Source: Aphanomyces cochlioides
Taxonomy: Eukaryota; Oomycota; Saprolegniomycetes; Saprolegniales; Verrucalvaceae
Direction: 5' to 3'
Assembly: GCA_019828595.1 (NCBI GenBank)
Contig: JAHQRK010000027.1
Coordinates: 62,001 to 126,000 of the forward strand
DNA length: 64,000 bases
Below, piece after piece: positions 31,864 through 43,213 of the stretch (positions are counted from its first letter, which is position 1; each line of letters starts with the position of its first letter). The notes below the pieces were generated by a model that had not been told where the DNA came from, did no database searches, and saw nothing but the letters and a program-made list of their open reading frames with translations. The position numbers and the translations under genes are program-made.

Positions 31864-32709
31864 GGGCTGCTTGGAAATACGCAAAATGCACAAAATCGAA
31901 CAATTTCTTTTTTCAAAATCTTTTTCACACTGTCATACTTCGACTAAGTATAAGCAACCAAAAATAGAAATAAACTGGCATTCGATTTTTTCTTCTCGAA
32001 GCTTTTCGATGTGGAAAGGCTGCCGGACGATGGCAGAGTCGCATGACAGTGAAAGTTGGCCAGCTAAACTGAATCCTTGGGTGGCGCTTTCTGCTTGGTA
32101 CTCAAGACGCCACAACTGCAGATTGATCTACGAATTTCAAGCTTTCATCGCAGGGAAATAAGGGGTTCAACGAGGGGAGTTGTGTTTCTTTCTTCCATCC
32201 ACTTGCGTGCTCTGGGAGGCATATGGTTACGTCGTGTCTATCCTGTCGAATGCTTCGGGAAGCCATGGAAGGTCGGGCGTGCTTGTGCGGCTGTGCCTGA
32301 TCCGATCAGGATGCTACCACCGCGACCTACGCGCAACCGCTGGGTGCGCTCGTCGCCTTGTCAAGTATAGCGCACCCGACGTTGTCGCATCCATCATCTT
32401 CAACACTCACACGACGCAAGCACTGACAGGAGGCTGTCTCGACGTGTTGATCAGCATGGTTGGGGGCTGTAGGCTGGCCAGATGCACGCGTTTGTGAGTT
32501 GTCAAGGAAGAAAAACGAAGCAGACACGTGCTAGAGGAGGCAGAGTGGCGTCAGTCGTGGCCTCCTGAGGTGGAACGAGCGAGAATTTCCATCAAATCCA
32601 TAATTTCGCTATTTTGACCAATGAAGTCAGAGAGATTTTTAAAGAGGAAGGAATTTCTCAGACGACTGGAGAGCGCAAGCATTTCGAGAGAAGACAAGGA
32701 CGGCGACTC
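31864..32709. other. divergent intergenic region, RING gene and receiver-kinase gene
   Basis: About 845 bp between divergent starts. It has only unconserved short frames and no recognisable RNA gene, and probably contains both promoters. Confidence 0.45.
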
Positions 32710-35368
32710 ATGAATCCGTCTGAAGTTCATGTCCTGGTCGTCGAGGACGATGAATTTACGCGCATGGCGACGATCGATATCCTAAAAAGCATTGGATATG
32801 TCATCACCGCTGTGGAAAATGGCGGTGACGCACTCAAAAAGCTCACGGATGACCCCACACGATATGATTTGGTCCTGTGCGACGTGATGCTCCCCGTCAT
32901 GACTGGCATCCAATTGCTCGAATGCGTCCAAAAAGAAATTAATCTTTCCCATATTCCGATTGTCATGACATCGTCCAACGAAGAAATGGATGTCGTCACG
33001 TCATGCCTCTCAAAAGGGGCAAAGGATTACCTGATCAAGCCCATCCAGTACAACACAGCCAAAACTCTGGTTCGCCATGTTTGGCTCTCACGCAAGAGCA
33101 ACAACGACGGTGCCAATCGCTTGAGTTCTGCCAACAACAATGCAGCCAGCATTTGGCGCGACCTCGAAGTGCTTCGAACGATTGGTAAGGGTACGCATGG
33201 TACTGTTGTCTTGGCAAGGCGTCGAGGCGATGGTGCTGTCGTTGCTGTCAAGCGCGTACGTCTGGCTGCAACGAGCGAGAATGGTCGAAAGCAAGCTGAC
33301 AACGAAGTCATTCTGCTGAAATCGCTTTACCACGTCAACATTGTCCGCTTCTACGACAGCTTTATCCTCGACAACGACGAGCTCAACATTGTCATGGAAT
33401 TCAGCGACGGCGGTAATTTGCGCCAAGTGGTCAAGTTGCGCTCTCGCATGGATGGTGGATATTTCCCAGAGCCACTCATCATGTCGTGGTTTGCCCAATT
33501 AGTCTTGGCTGTGTCCTACATCCATGGAAAGAACGTTCTGCATCGGGATTTGAAAGCCCAGAATGTCTTCCTGACCAAGAAACACGTCGTCAAATTGGGC
33601 GATTTCGGTATCTCCAAGGCTTTGTCTGGCGACGATTTGGCCAACACATCCGTGGGCACACCAGAGAGTATGTCCCCTGAAATCTGTCGTGGCGAAAGGT
33701 ACGGCAAGAAGTCGGATATTTGGTCTCTCGGCTGCGTCTTATACGAAATGACCATGCTCAAGCGTCCCTTTGAAGCGCAGAGTCTTCCTGAAATGTTTGC
33801 CAAGATTTGCCATGGCGAGTACGAGCCTATTCCAACAAATTTTTCAAAGGAACTGCGCCTCCTTATTCAGCTCATGCTTCAGCAAGATCCGTCCAAACGA
33901 CCGTCGATTGAAGACATTTGCCGCTTTCCATTTGTCCAAGCGCCCATTCAAGTCTTTTTGTCGGACCACGCCGCCGAATTCGAACTGGCGTTGCAAACAG
34001 AAGCTCGCATGAACCAAGCTCCAATTGATGACAACATGCAAGTCACGCCTGCTGCCAACAATTTCACTCAAGAAGACGTTGCCATGATGATGCCATCTCC
34101 GCCGTCCTTTAACCACTCGGACAGTCTCCGTGAAATTGCCATTTCGTCCCAGGTTGTCGGCCTTGACATCCACAAACCCATGCCGCTCGAACTCCTGTCG
34201 CGATCGTTTGAATCTCGCCAAGAAACGCTCAGTCTTGCCGATCGGTTGCGCTGTTTGGTCACTCCCACAGAAGTCAAAGTCAACATATTTACCTTTCACT
34301 CGATGGTTGTGACAGGTCAAGACCTCGTTCATGCCTTTGAGACGGACTACGGTTTGCAAAACCACGGCGCGCCCATCTCAAGAGAAGCGCTCTTAGAGAA
34401 GGCGTTGAATGCTATCCATGGCTTGCTCCAGTCGAAAGCGTTGCATTTGGTGTACGGCAGCAGTCATCTCGGTAGTCCTGACAACTTGTTTCGCTTCCAA
34501 ATCGACCAACGCGACTGTCCAATGAATATGCGGTATATTGCCAACGGTGGCCCTGAACAACCGCATGAATTGTGCTTGCAAGTCCGAGCGATGATTGCTG
34601 AACTCCACGCACATCCTAAATTCCCCGCAGGCATCCACCTCCACTGGAGCTTGACGACGGCTGCCGTCGACTCAAGCGCTAGACTATATCGGCTATTCCT
34701 CCAAGCGATTGCCGCTTTCCAGACGCTGGACATTTCCAAACTCACGTCCAAGGACCGCCAAGTCTTCTTCATCAATATTTATAACACCATGGTTCTCCAC
34801 GGCGTGATTGAAATCGGCTTGCCACAGACGTCCGAGCAGTACAAATCGTTCGAGAAAGAAGTCGCCTACCGCATTGGTACGTTATGCTATCTTCCGCGTT
34901 GCTCAATTTGCTGATGTGATATTTCTAGGCGGTATGAACTTTAGCTTGGGCGACATCCGCCATGGCATCCTGCGCTGCAATCGTAAACCACCATCTGCAT
35001 TCTGGGGACGGCAATTTGAGGCGAGTGATCCACGCCTTGCATATTGCTTTCACACGAGAGATCCCCGAGCACTCCTCGCGTTGATTGAACAGACTCCGCC
35101 GTTCCCGTCAGCCGCGGAAGCCCCGATTGTGAACCCTCGTCAAGCCGACACTGACCTGGAGAATTTTATGCACATGTTTTGCCAGAAGCAAGTCGCGATG
35201 GACATTCCATCCAAGTCGCTGCGACTTCCCAAGGTCCTTCGAGTGTACATGGACGATTTCGGCTCGTCGGAAACTGAACTCGTCCAGTGGTTGGCGCAGT
35301 ACTTGGACAACTGCCCCCGAGATATCTTTATGTACCGAATACGGTATGCCCCCGGCATTATTGTGTAG
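32710..35368 (+). CDS. receiver-NEK-type kinase-DEP-DUF547 fusion protein
   Basis: CDS join(32710..34876,34929..35368), 868 aa, one 52-nt intron. Residues 5-125 form a response-regulator receiver: acidic pocket E12-D13-D14, phosphoacceptor D58 in LCDVMLP, T87 and K110, all present. Residues about 150-405 are a Ser/Thr kinase closest to NEKs: GKGTHGTVVLA, VAVKRV, VLHRDLKAQNVFLT and DFGISKAL, with TPESMSPE as the APE motif. A DEP-like fold (about 525-620) and DUF547 (about 690-815, SSARLYRLFLQ, FINIYNTMVLHGV) follow. It probably couples a phosphorelay to a kinase, with DEP targeting it to membranes. The first ATG in frame was chosen. Confidence 0.9.
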
Positions 35369-35488
35369 ACAGAGATAGGAGAGAGATCAACGCGTCATTC
35401 GTGCTTTCTAATATTGAGTCACACACATGCAAGGGAAAAAAAGAGAACAATGCAAACTGATGGACCGACCGATAGAGCCACATAGAGT

Positions 35489-36120
35489 CTATAGAATCGA
35501 GCAAAAGCCGCCCTTCTTCTCTTCCTTCTTTTTGCTGCCTGGTGACTTGCTCACAGGTCGCTTGGCAGCATCTTGCTTTCGGATTTCGCGCACGACTTCG
35601 AAAAAGCAATCTTCATTGCGAATGCGTTCTTTCGCTGACGTTTCCATGAATGGGCATCCCCATTCGGCTGCCAACGCTTTGCCTGCCGCCAAACTGACTT
35701 GTCGATGGCGTTCCAAGTCGCACTTGTTGCCGACAAGCACCATGGGGACACGGTTTGTATCCTTTGCACGGAGAATTTTGTCCTTGAATGTTTTGATCTC
35801 GTCAAATGTGGTTTGGCTGGTCACACTGTAGACAAGCAAGAAGCCCTTGCCTTCTCGCATCCATTCATCTTGCATGGTCGTGTATTCTTCTTGACCTGCT
35901 GTGTCCAAGATGTCCAAAAGCGCCTGCCGATTGTCAATCGCGACTTGTTTGCGGTAGCTGTCCTCTACGAACAATGTCAAGATTCGCTTCCAATGTTAAG
36001 CGTACCGATTGTCGGGTCATAGTCTTCAAGAAAGTTATCTGTTACCAAACGAATGACAAGCGCAGACTTGCCGACACCGCCGCTGCCCAACACAACCAAC
36101 TTATATTCGCGCGATTCCAT
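35489..36120 (-). CDS. Ras-family small GTPase with CAAX box
   Basis: CDS complement(join(35489..35964,36006..36120)), 196 aa, one 41-nt intron inside the effector loop codon. G boxes are all present: [11 protein letters not shown] (P-loop), YDPTIEDSYRK (the switch I effector region, as in true Ras), DTAGQEEY (catalytic Gln), NKCD and ETSAK. The C-terminus is Lys-rich and ends in CSIL, a CAAX box expected to be prenylated for membrane attachment. It is a molecular switch at the plasma membrane, probably acting on growth or cAMP/MAPK signalling. A Ser replaces the usual Ala in GAGGVGKS. Confidence 0.96.
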
Positions 36121-37427
36121 GGTGGCGTTGCTTTCTTTGCGATTGACCAAGTGAAGCCAGTTCTGGTGAAGTCAGCCGTCCAAAGTCAAGTTTTTTTCGA
36201 GTCATACAAAATCCAAGTTATTTTTATCACCTGTCAGCATATGGGAGAAAAAAACAAACACCTTGACTTCTGTATACTGGCTCAAGAATACGCAATGCTG
36301 CTGGGTCTTGCAGGAGACCGACCACTCGAGTCGACGGCGTGAGCAACAAGAAGAGGAGGTGGCATCCGGTTCCTAAAAAGGTGAAGCAATCTGTGAACAG
36401 TCCAGCACGTAGCACGCTGGTGTCGGGCATATGGTGCGGACTTGCAGTCAACCTGCCCTTGTGCGTCGTCCATCGGTCGTCTCGTCTCCAGCCCGACCAT
36501 CCTACATGAGAATGTTCTCCGGACACTTGGCAAATTTGCCAACCACCACTTGAGCTTTGCTATACGTAGTTAAGATGTTGTTGAGATGTTTGAGAGGTGA
36601 ATTCCACAAGTCAACGCCTTTGACAAGCAGGCTTAGTTCTCTCGTCCCCACGTGCCAGCATACCTCCTGTGCTTTTGACCAAACGATCATAGGTCCCGTG
36701 ACCTCGGTGTCCACGAGACGATGTTGCCATCGCCCCACAGACGCTAGTAATTTAAGATACACTTCAAAGAACACGCGCACTGGACACGGGGGTTCACTTT
36801 CTGCACGCTATGATGGAGACGCGGCACTGACCTCGGGTCGCGCTCCATCATAAATTGCAACTGGCGATCTCTTCGAAATTGTTTGGTGGAGCTTGGAGCT
36901 CTTCTATTGGCTGAAAAATAATGTCAATTTAAAAAATAGATTAATTCAGGAACTCATGAATTCGAAGCAACTACTCTCACTGCACAGTGGGGAGAATCGA
37001 GCAAGTGCATTGTAGCCCTAATATTTATGATAAATCAATCCACCCATAGTTTACTGACGATATCACTGTCAACCTCTCAGAGATTCTTCTGTCATTTCTA
37101 AAAATTAGACAAGATCTCGTGCAAAAATACTGAAGAAGTCTTTCTAATTGGCAATCATAGCTCAAGGAGAGACGCGAGCTACAAATGCGCATCGACCACT
37201 TTTTATCGTTCGTAATGGCAAATCGAGGGTATGCAGCATGCAGTATTGTCGCCCGCCCAAAGACTGGCCATGAGTATTACAAGAATACCCTTGAAATTTG
37301 ATGTTTTATATTGATATATATTGTATAACTCGATATGTTTAACCTCTATCTTTTTTATAATCCCGTTTGAATTATCCGGATATCGTTGAAATCGAATTTT
37401 GTGCGGCGGTGTTGGAGAGCCAACATC
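36121..37427. other. 1.3-kb intergenic region between Ras and LEO1 genes
   Basis: Divergent promoters. The left half has moderate GC and several open but unsupported frames (for example 36502-36780 minus). The right half is AT-rich. An ATTGG box lies near 36896. The palindrome TATCCGGATA (37373-37382) is 46 bp before the LEO1 ATG. Confidence 0.5.
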
Positions 37428-38871
37428 ATGTCGTCCAGCGAAGAGGAAGTGGAGTTGCCCAAGAGCTCAACGAGCAAGCCAGGAGAAAAAGACAACTCGG
37501 CGTTGTTTAGTGACGACAGCGAAATTTCAGACGCAGAAGCCCCAGCAAAACAGCCGAAGAAAGAAAAAGCCAAGGACGATGGATCAGACAATGGTGAGGA
37601 AATGGCCGATCTCTTTGGCTCGGATTACGACTCTGAAGAGGAGTTCAAAGCATCGTACGTCGTGAATCAACTTGAAGGTTCATGTATTCTTATGAAACTT
37701 CTCGAATAGGGGCATCAAGGAAGATCCCGTGCGAGAAGACAGTCGAGGAAGTCCAATGGATAATGACGAACCAACCACGTCGTCCTATACTCGTGTGCAC
37801 GAAGTAGACGACGCCCACCACGATGAGCTGCAGATTCCAAAAGGCCCCAAGGCACCACGGGGGTCTGAACTTTTTTTCACGAGGCCACCAAATGTCCTGC
37901 GGTTTGTCCCTGATGCTTTTACGAGCGAGAGTATCAAGAAAGAGAAGGACGAAACTGGTGACGAAGGCATATACCGAAACTACGTGCGATGGAGATACAA
38001 GCTCGATGGCAATGGTCGCATTATGGTCGGTTCTTTCTGTCGCTTGGCTCTCTCATCTCAAGCATGGCTAGGTCGACCCCAAGAGCGGTCTGCCAGTGCG
38101 TGAGAGCAACTCCCGTATTGTCAAGTGGGATGACGGGAGCTACACCATGTTTGTTGGTGGCGAAGCACTGACTCTGACGCAACAAAGAGTGGCCAATTCA
38201 TTTGTCTTTGTGAATGAGGTGACTCTACTTTTCGTCATCTCGAAAGCTCAACTCTGCTTCTAGCAATCGACAGACGAAACAGTTCTTGAATGCCATGGCC
38301 GTGTCCAGTCCAAGTTGACCATACGACCCATCTCTACTCAATCTTCGTCGCATCAAAGTCTCAAGATGTCGATGCGAGCGCGACACAACAAGGCTGTGGT
38401 GAAAATTCAAGAATACATTTCGGAAATCGATGGCACGCTCGACAAGGAACAGAAAGCCGCCATTAAGCAAGAGCAAATGCGGCTCGAGAACCGCAAGAAA
38501 CAGCGCCAAGGCTACGAATACGACCGCGATCGTTCGAGCCGTCTCGATTCCAACTTCTTGGAAGAGGTAGAGATCATAGCGTGAGCAAGCTGTGCGTTGA
38601 CACGAGTCATTAGGGCTACGACGGTGTCGAGTATGACGACAACAACCTGTCGGCAATCAAGCAGCAATATGGTCACAAGCCTAAGAAGACGCAAGAAAAA
38701 GCCCGCCATAGGACACCCGTTCTTCGCCCTGGTGGCTTGGATGAGTACCGACAGCAAAAGGAGCAACGTCACGTCGTGGATGACGACGAGGATGAAGAAG
38801 AGGAAGAAGAGGACGAAATGATCACGCGCACGAACAAGAAACGCCGCACGGTCGATGAAGATTCCGATTAG
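37428..38871 (+). CDS. LEO1: LEO1, PAF1 transcription-elongation complex subunit
   Basis: CDS join(37428..37654,37710..38025,38072..38218,38264..38566,38614..38871), 416 aa, introns of 55, 46, 45 and 47 nt. The N-terminus is acidic, with MADLFGSDYDSEEEF, a LEO1 hallmark. The core (about 115-270) has PPNVLRFVPDAFTSESI, YRNYVRWRYKLDGNGRIM, ESNSRIVKWDDGSYTMFVG and FVFVNE. A basic helical region (KAVVKIQEYISEIDGTLDKE) and an acidic tail ending with an RTNKKRRTVDEDSD nuclear signal complete it. LEO1 binds PAF1 and nucleosomal H3 during RNA polymerase II elongation. The stop is 6 bp from the stop of the convergent exonuclease gene. Confidence 0.95.
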
Positions 38872-38877
38872 AAGCTC

Positions 38878-41383
38878 CTATCTGGTTGTTTTGAAAAATG
38901 CGACGCTATCGAGTGCACCACAGAGCGCATACTGCAAGAGTAGCTGGTCGTTGGACGACCACTGACTCTCCCAGCCATCGCCCCATCGTGACTTGAGTCG
39001 GACGCCGCGCATGCGTCGAAAGATGCCCAAATCTCCCTACATAAACATCGTCAACTTGATATTCCATGTTCTAGTACTTGAGGCACAACTAGCATGAGAG
39101 TCTTGGGAGGCAAAGTCGCAGCGAGGGAGGATAGTCCCGTATCCAATTCCTGAATGGTTTCATCTTGGTGGCGCTTCCAAATATGGTTGGTCTCTATGTA
39201 TGTCATAGGACCTTTCGAGTAGTCGAGCTCAATCCACACAATGTCCTGCTCCTGGGCTTGGGCTTGGACCTGTTTGACAACGTCGTCGATCGTGTGGACC
39301 GGCGGCGCGACGCTACATCGTTCGTTTGTTCGGACGTGTAGGAATGTACTCGCAAGCAGGTCGCCCCATTCGCCACTAGAGTAAAGCGTCCATGGTTTTG
39401 CGATTGTTGTTGGGCGGAGCTCATAAAAGCCAAGGCGCTGGGTTGCGCATTTGTCGGCAATTGTCATGTACGCTTGACTTTCATTTGGTGGCGCAGGAAG
39501 GCCAAATTGTGGCCCCCGTTCGACTTTGAGCTGGAACAAATGCAAAGCTGCAAGGGCGTCTTGGCCAGAGTCATGGCCTTGCATGTCACTCGTTTGGATC
39601 GAGCGTCCCAAGTACGTTGAGGTGAGTTGTTTCAGGGACGGCTTGAATGGAAAGCCACGAGCGTGAGGATACAAGATGGCCGTATCTACAATCGTGGCAT
39701 GCACAAGACGCAACGCACGGAGGTCGCTATCGATGGAATGGCCGACGAGAATCGTGTTGGACTTGAGGTATTTTTCCAGGAGAACTTGCTGGACGTCGGC
39801 AAGAGTCATATCAACTGCTTCGAGCGTCTCGGCGGTGATGCCACTGAATTCCGTGTGGTAATTCAATATCGTGTGAAGTGGCTTCACCAACTGGTCGTAC
39901 ACGATAGCTCCAGACGCGTCCACAAGAGTGACGCGCGTGAGCTCCGAGCCAAGGGCAGTCTCACACATTTCACAATCCACAGCGAGTACATGAGTCTCAG
40001 TCGACGCTGGCAAATTCGATGTCGTAACGAATTTGTCGGGGGATTTTCCTTGTGATGATTTGAGCAATGCTTCTTGCTCTACGTACACATCCATGGGATA
40101 TTGATGTGCGGCACGGTCAGCGTCCGACAGGATATAATATTCGATCGGTTGAGGTGTCGTCCATTCTGACGAGATTGTATCGAGGGAGACTTCAGCATGG
40201 TCATGAAGGACTTGAGCTGCACGGAGAACTGTAAGCCGAAGCTGACGCTTTGGACGCGGTTTGCCGTTTCCCGTGATATCTGGAAGCGTATAAGTTGCAT
40301 CAAGCTGATCGCTCGTTCGAAAGCGGCGCATGGAGTCATCTTCTGCTTGGAGTACATCCATGGAAGTGACTGTAGCTTCGGCGTCTTTGTCAACAGCGTC
40401 TGGCTGAGTAATTGTCCATCGTAGATGGAGCAAATCACCGTCGATACGCCAGTCTCCATTCTGGTTCGTCGTCTTGCGAAAGAAATATCCTGAAGGATGG
40501 AGGATTAGTTCGTCGCTCCAGCCACTCCCTTGATCGTTGGTGTAGTTGGCAAGAATAGTCAGCTCCAGTCGGGATGTAAATAAGCTCTCGGGGGAAATAT
40601 AGCTAGGAAAGCAGTTAGTACGCATGCAAAATATGGAAGCACAAACTCTAGATCGGCATTTCGGGATGGAAAACGGGATAACAGCTGTGGAAGAGGGGTC
40701 TCCTTGATCTTTGCGTTGCGCTCCATTGCTGCCGTGGTCGATAAAGAGCATGGAAGCGTGCTGCATGATTGAAAAAAGGATAGTTTAGGCTCAGTCGACT
40801 TGGATGTGATTTGTTTCGACAGGACATCAGGATGGACCCCTTTAGCAAGTACGACACACAATTTCGACGGTCTCGTGTCGTCGTCCCATTCTTCGACCAC
40901 TTGGCTTGGGGCGACATTCTCTGGGTCGAAGAGATTGAGCATTATAGTTTGGAGGTCGTCTGTGCTGATGCGTGGTGGCCATGTAAACTTGAGCGCGGCA
41001 TCAAACCAGTGGTTGAAATTGAGCAACACATCGCTTTTGCGTACTTGGTATGGTTCGCGGAGGATAATCGAGAGTTCCTTCTTTTTCTCGGCAGGTGTGT
41101 ACACATCATGCGGCTTTTTTGAGTCTTTTTCTGCTATATCCGACGGTTTTCCTTCGGTGCGTCGTCGCTTCGCATCAGACTGGGACGATTCTTGTATGGG
41201 TCGGGCATTCTTTTTCTCCTTTGGAACGTCTTGAATCCGGTGGTCCTGCTTCACGGGCACTTTCTCTTCTACAGGAACTGGCTTGGTAGCTGCAAGGACA
41301 GTCTTGATCTCTGCTTTCGTCACTTCGTCTTCGACAATTTCGCCTTCCTCTTCACTCGCCCCACCAGCATCATACAGCGGCAT
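38878..41383 (-). CDS. REXO1/Rex-type DEDDh 3'-5' RNA exonuclease
   Basis: CDS complement(join(38878..39036,39078..40602,40647..41383)), 806 aa. Introns are 41 and 44 nt, the second with a TACTAAC branch sequence. The N-terminal region is Lys/Glu-rich with a KRRRTEGK nuclear signal, followed by a conserved middle (LLNFNHWFDAALKFTWPP). The exonuclease domain (about 465-625) has VLAVDCEMCETALG (D, E), ILVGHSIDSDLRAL (D) and SDMQGHDSGQDALAAL (H, D), so all DEDDh residues are present. The C-terminal 170 residues are not recognised. Rex1-type enzymes trim 5S rRNA, tRNA and other RNA 3' ends in the nucleus. Confidence 0.92.
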
Positions 41384-42058
41384 TTTTCAAACTTTGTTGT
41401 TGTCCAAGCACACTAATTCATGTCACCTTACACTATTAAATTAATTCCGGATAAGGTTATGTAGTTGAGGGTATCCGGATAGCATGTTCTATTTCACATA
41501 TTTGAAATGTCCATCGCAACAAAGATTGGTTTGCATGTCATTGCTGTTGATCACAGGAAGACTTATGCATTCGACCTGCTACAAAGGGTGTAGATGAGGT
41601 GGCGCAGTATAAACTAACTGAACGGCGAGGTATATTAGGGCTAGTCAGAGGTGTAGTCGCATTTCAAGACGGCATGGCGAAGAGAATTACACAGCATGAT
41701 TCATGTTGAAAAATAATGGATGGGCCAAAGCAGCTTACTCTGGGACAATTCGGGACGATTGGGACAGTCCAAGACCCCAAAGGCTCACTGAGTATCACCG
41801 TGTAAATCATGGCAAATCATTTTGATGATTCGCGGCATAGACGGGAGGCGAGAGAGCTCAAATTATTCCGCTCGGGGGCATGTCTATGTGAACCACGCGA
41901 GGACAAGTCATTGTCAGGGTGGCAACAATGTCACGACTGGGTAGACAAAACATGAGGATTGCTGGTTGTTCTGAGGAACGGCAACAAAATCTGCGTTGGG
42001 AGTTTTCTAAATATAGACGGGGTTGGCGACGCGACTCAACTTTCGAGTTTATCCTCTG
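41384..42058. promoter_or_regulatory. divergent region with two TATCCGGAT-type elements
   Basis: ATTCCGGATAA (41444-41454) and TATCCGGATA (41472-41481) lie 60-100 bp before the exonuclease ATG. The rest of this 675-bp gap shows no gene; it must include the promoter of the mucin-like gene. Confidence 0.45.
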
Positions 42059-43205
42059 ATGGCTACACCGACTGTACACTTTAGTGAGACTTCAACAGCG
42101 CGAGAGCCCCCTGCAGCGAGTGTTTGCATTGTGCACACCCCAATCGTCGTTGCCGAAGACAAGCATGACACACCATTTCTCCTCAGACGCAAACGAACAC
42201 TGGTTGGCTTTGGCGTATTCATCGCCGCGGTCGTTCTTATCTGTGCGGTAACCCTCACGGCTGGGGGAAGTTCTTCTGCGGCACCGCCACCATCGCCATC
42301 CTCCATGAGCGTGGTAAGCTGTTTCGATCGCGTGCTTTAGTTGATGACCTGGTCCTCAGAGTCAAAGCGAAGAAGAAGCTACCGCCCATTCTGTTTTCCA
42401 CACTACGACCACTGCGCCTACGGCAGCGACTACTCCTCCTCCGACAAATACAACAAGCTCTGCTCCTGCCCCTGAAGTTGAGCGCTTTGAAATGAACAGG
42501 ACAACGCAAAGTCCAAGCTCGACCGGCGCAACGAATGCTCCAACTACGACTAAACTCACGTACTTGCTACTGCGCTTCATGCTTAATCACATGCTCCACA
42601 GGCCAAAACCAACCACAGCAGCTTCTTCTCCAACTACATCGTCGCCCACGACAGCTCGTCCAGCAACAACGGCTACAACGACTGCAAAACCAACAACCAC
42701 AAGTCCTTCGACCACTGCTTCTACATCTGCTAGCCTTGAGAACGACAATGGATCGGGACTTTGGGGCGGTTCCATCAAGCTTATTAACAATTTGAAGAAA
42801 GTGTGCATCTACACTGACAAGACAGCTACGTATTTCACTCCAGACTATGGCCGTGGAGACCTTGGCGTCGGCGATTCCGTGACATTTGGACCCTTTCGCG
42901 GCTCGTACACGCTTGGAGTGCAAGAAAACGTCTTTGCAAAATGCGCCTATGCTGGTTCTTGCGCTTGGGATAACCACTCAGCCGACAATTACTGCTACAA
43001 CTTCAGTCTCGACAAGAAATGCGCCGTCTCGTACAACGATTGCCCGTGGCCTGCAGGCAATCCATCGCCCGCCCCAGATGGACGAAAGCGATACACCATC
43101 ACAGGCTCGGTCAATCCCTCGACTGGCGTTTGCGTCATCTCTGTCAACGGAAGCAACACTTGCTCAGGCGATGCCGATTGTTATTGCTCAGCGAGTTTGT
43201 CTTAA
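42059..43205 (+). CDS. mucin-like type II membrane protein with Cys-rich C-terminal domain
   Basis: CDS join(42059..42313,42360..42559,42602..43205), 352 aa. Introns are 46 and 42 nt. The 42-nt one is stop-free and divisible by three; removing it joins TTTKL to TPKPTT and deletes an otherwise odd hydrophobic stretch. A cytosolic head of about 40 residues with RRKR precedes one membrane helix (TLVGFGVFIAAVVLICAVTL). A Thr/Ser/Pro-rich stalk (about 70-190) suited to O-glycosylation follows, then a C-terminal domain (about 200-352) with about a dozen cysteines (CAYAGSCAWDNHSADNYCYN). The end domain is not recognised. Probably exposed at the cell surface or wall. Confidence 0.75.
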
Positions 43206-43213
43206 ATAGCTAA

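Noticed and set aside
32710..33100. Receiver domain as sign of bacterial DNA
   Set aside because: It is in frame with a eukaryotic kinase, the gene has a typical short intron, and the neighbours are eukaryotic.
36502..36780. 92-codon minus-strand frame with protein-like composition
   Set aside because: There is no ATG at its start, and the only upstream splice solution meets a stop. It may be a gene fragment, but the support is too weak.
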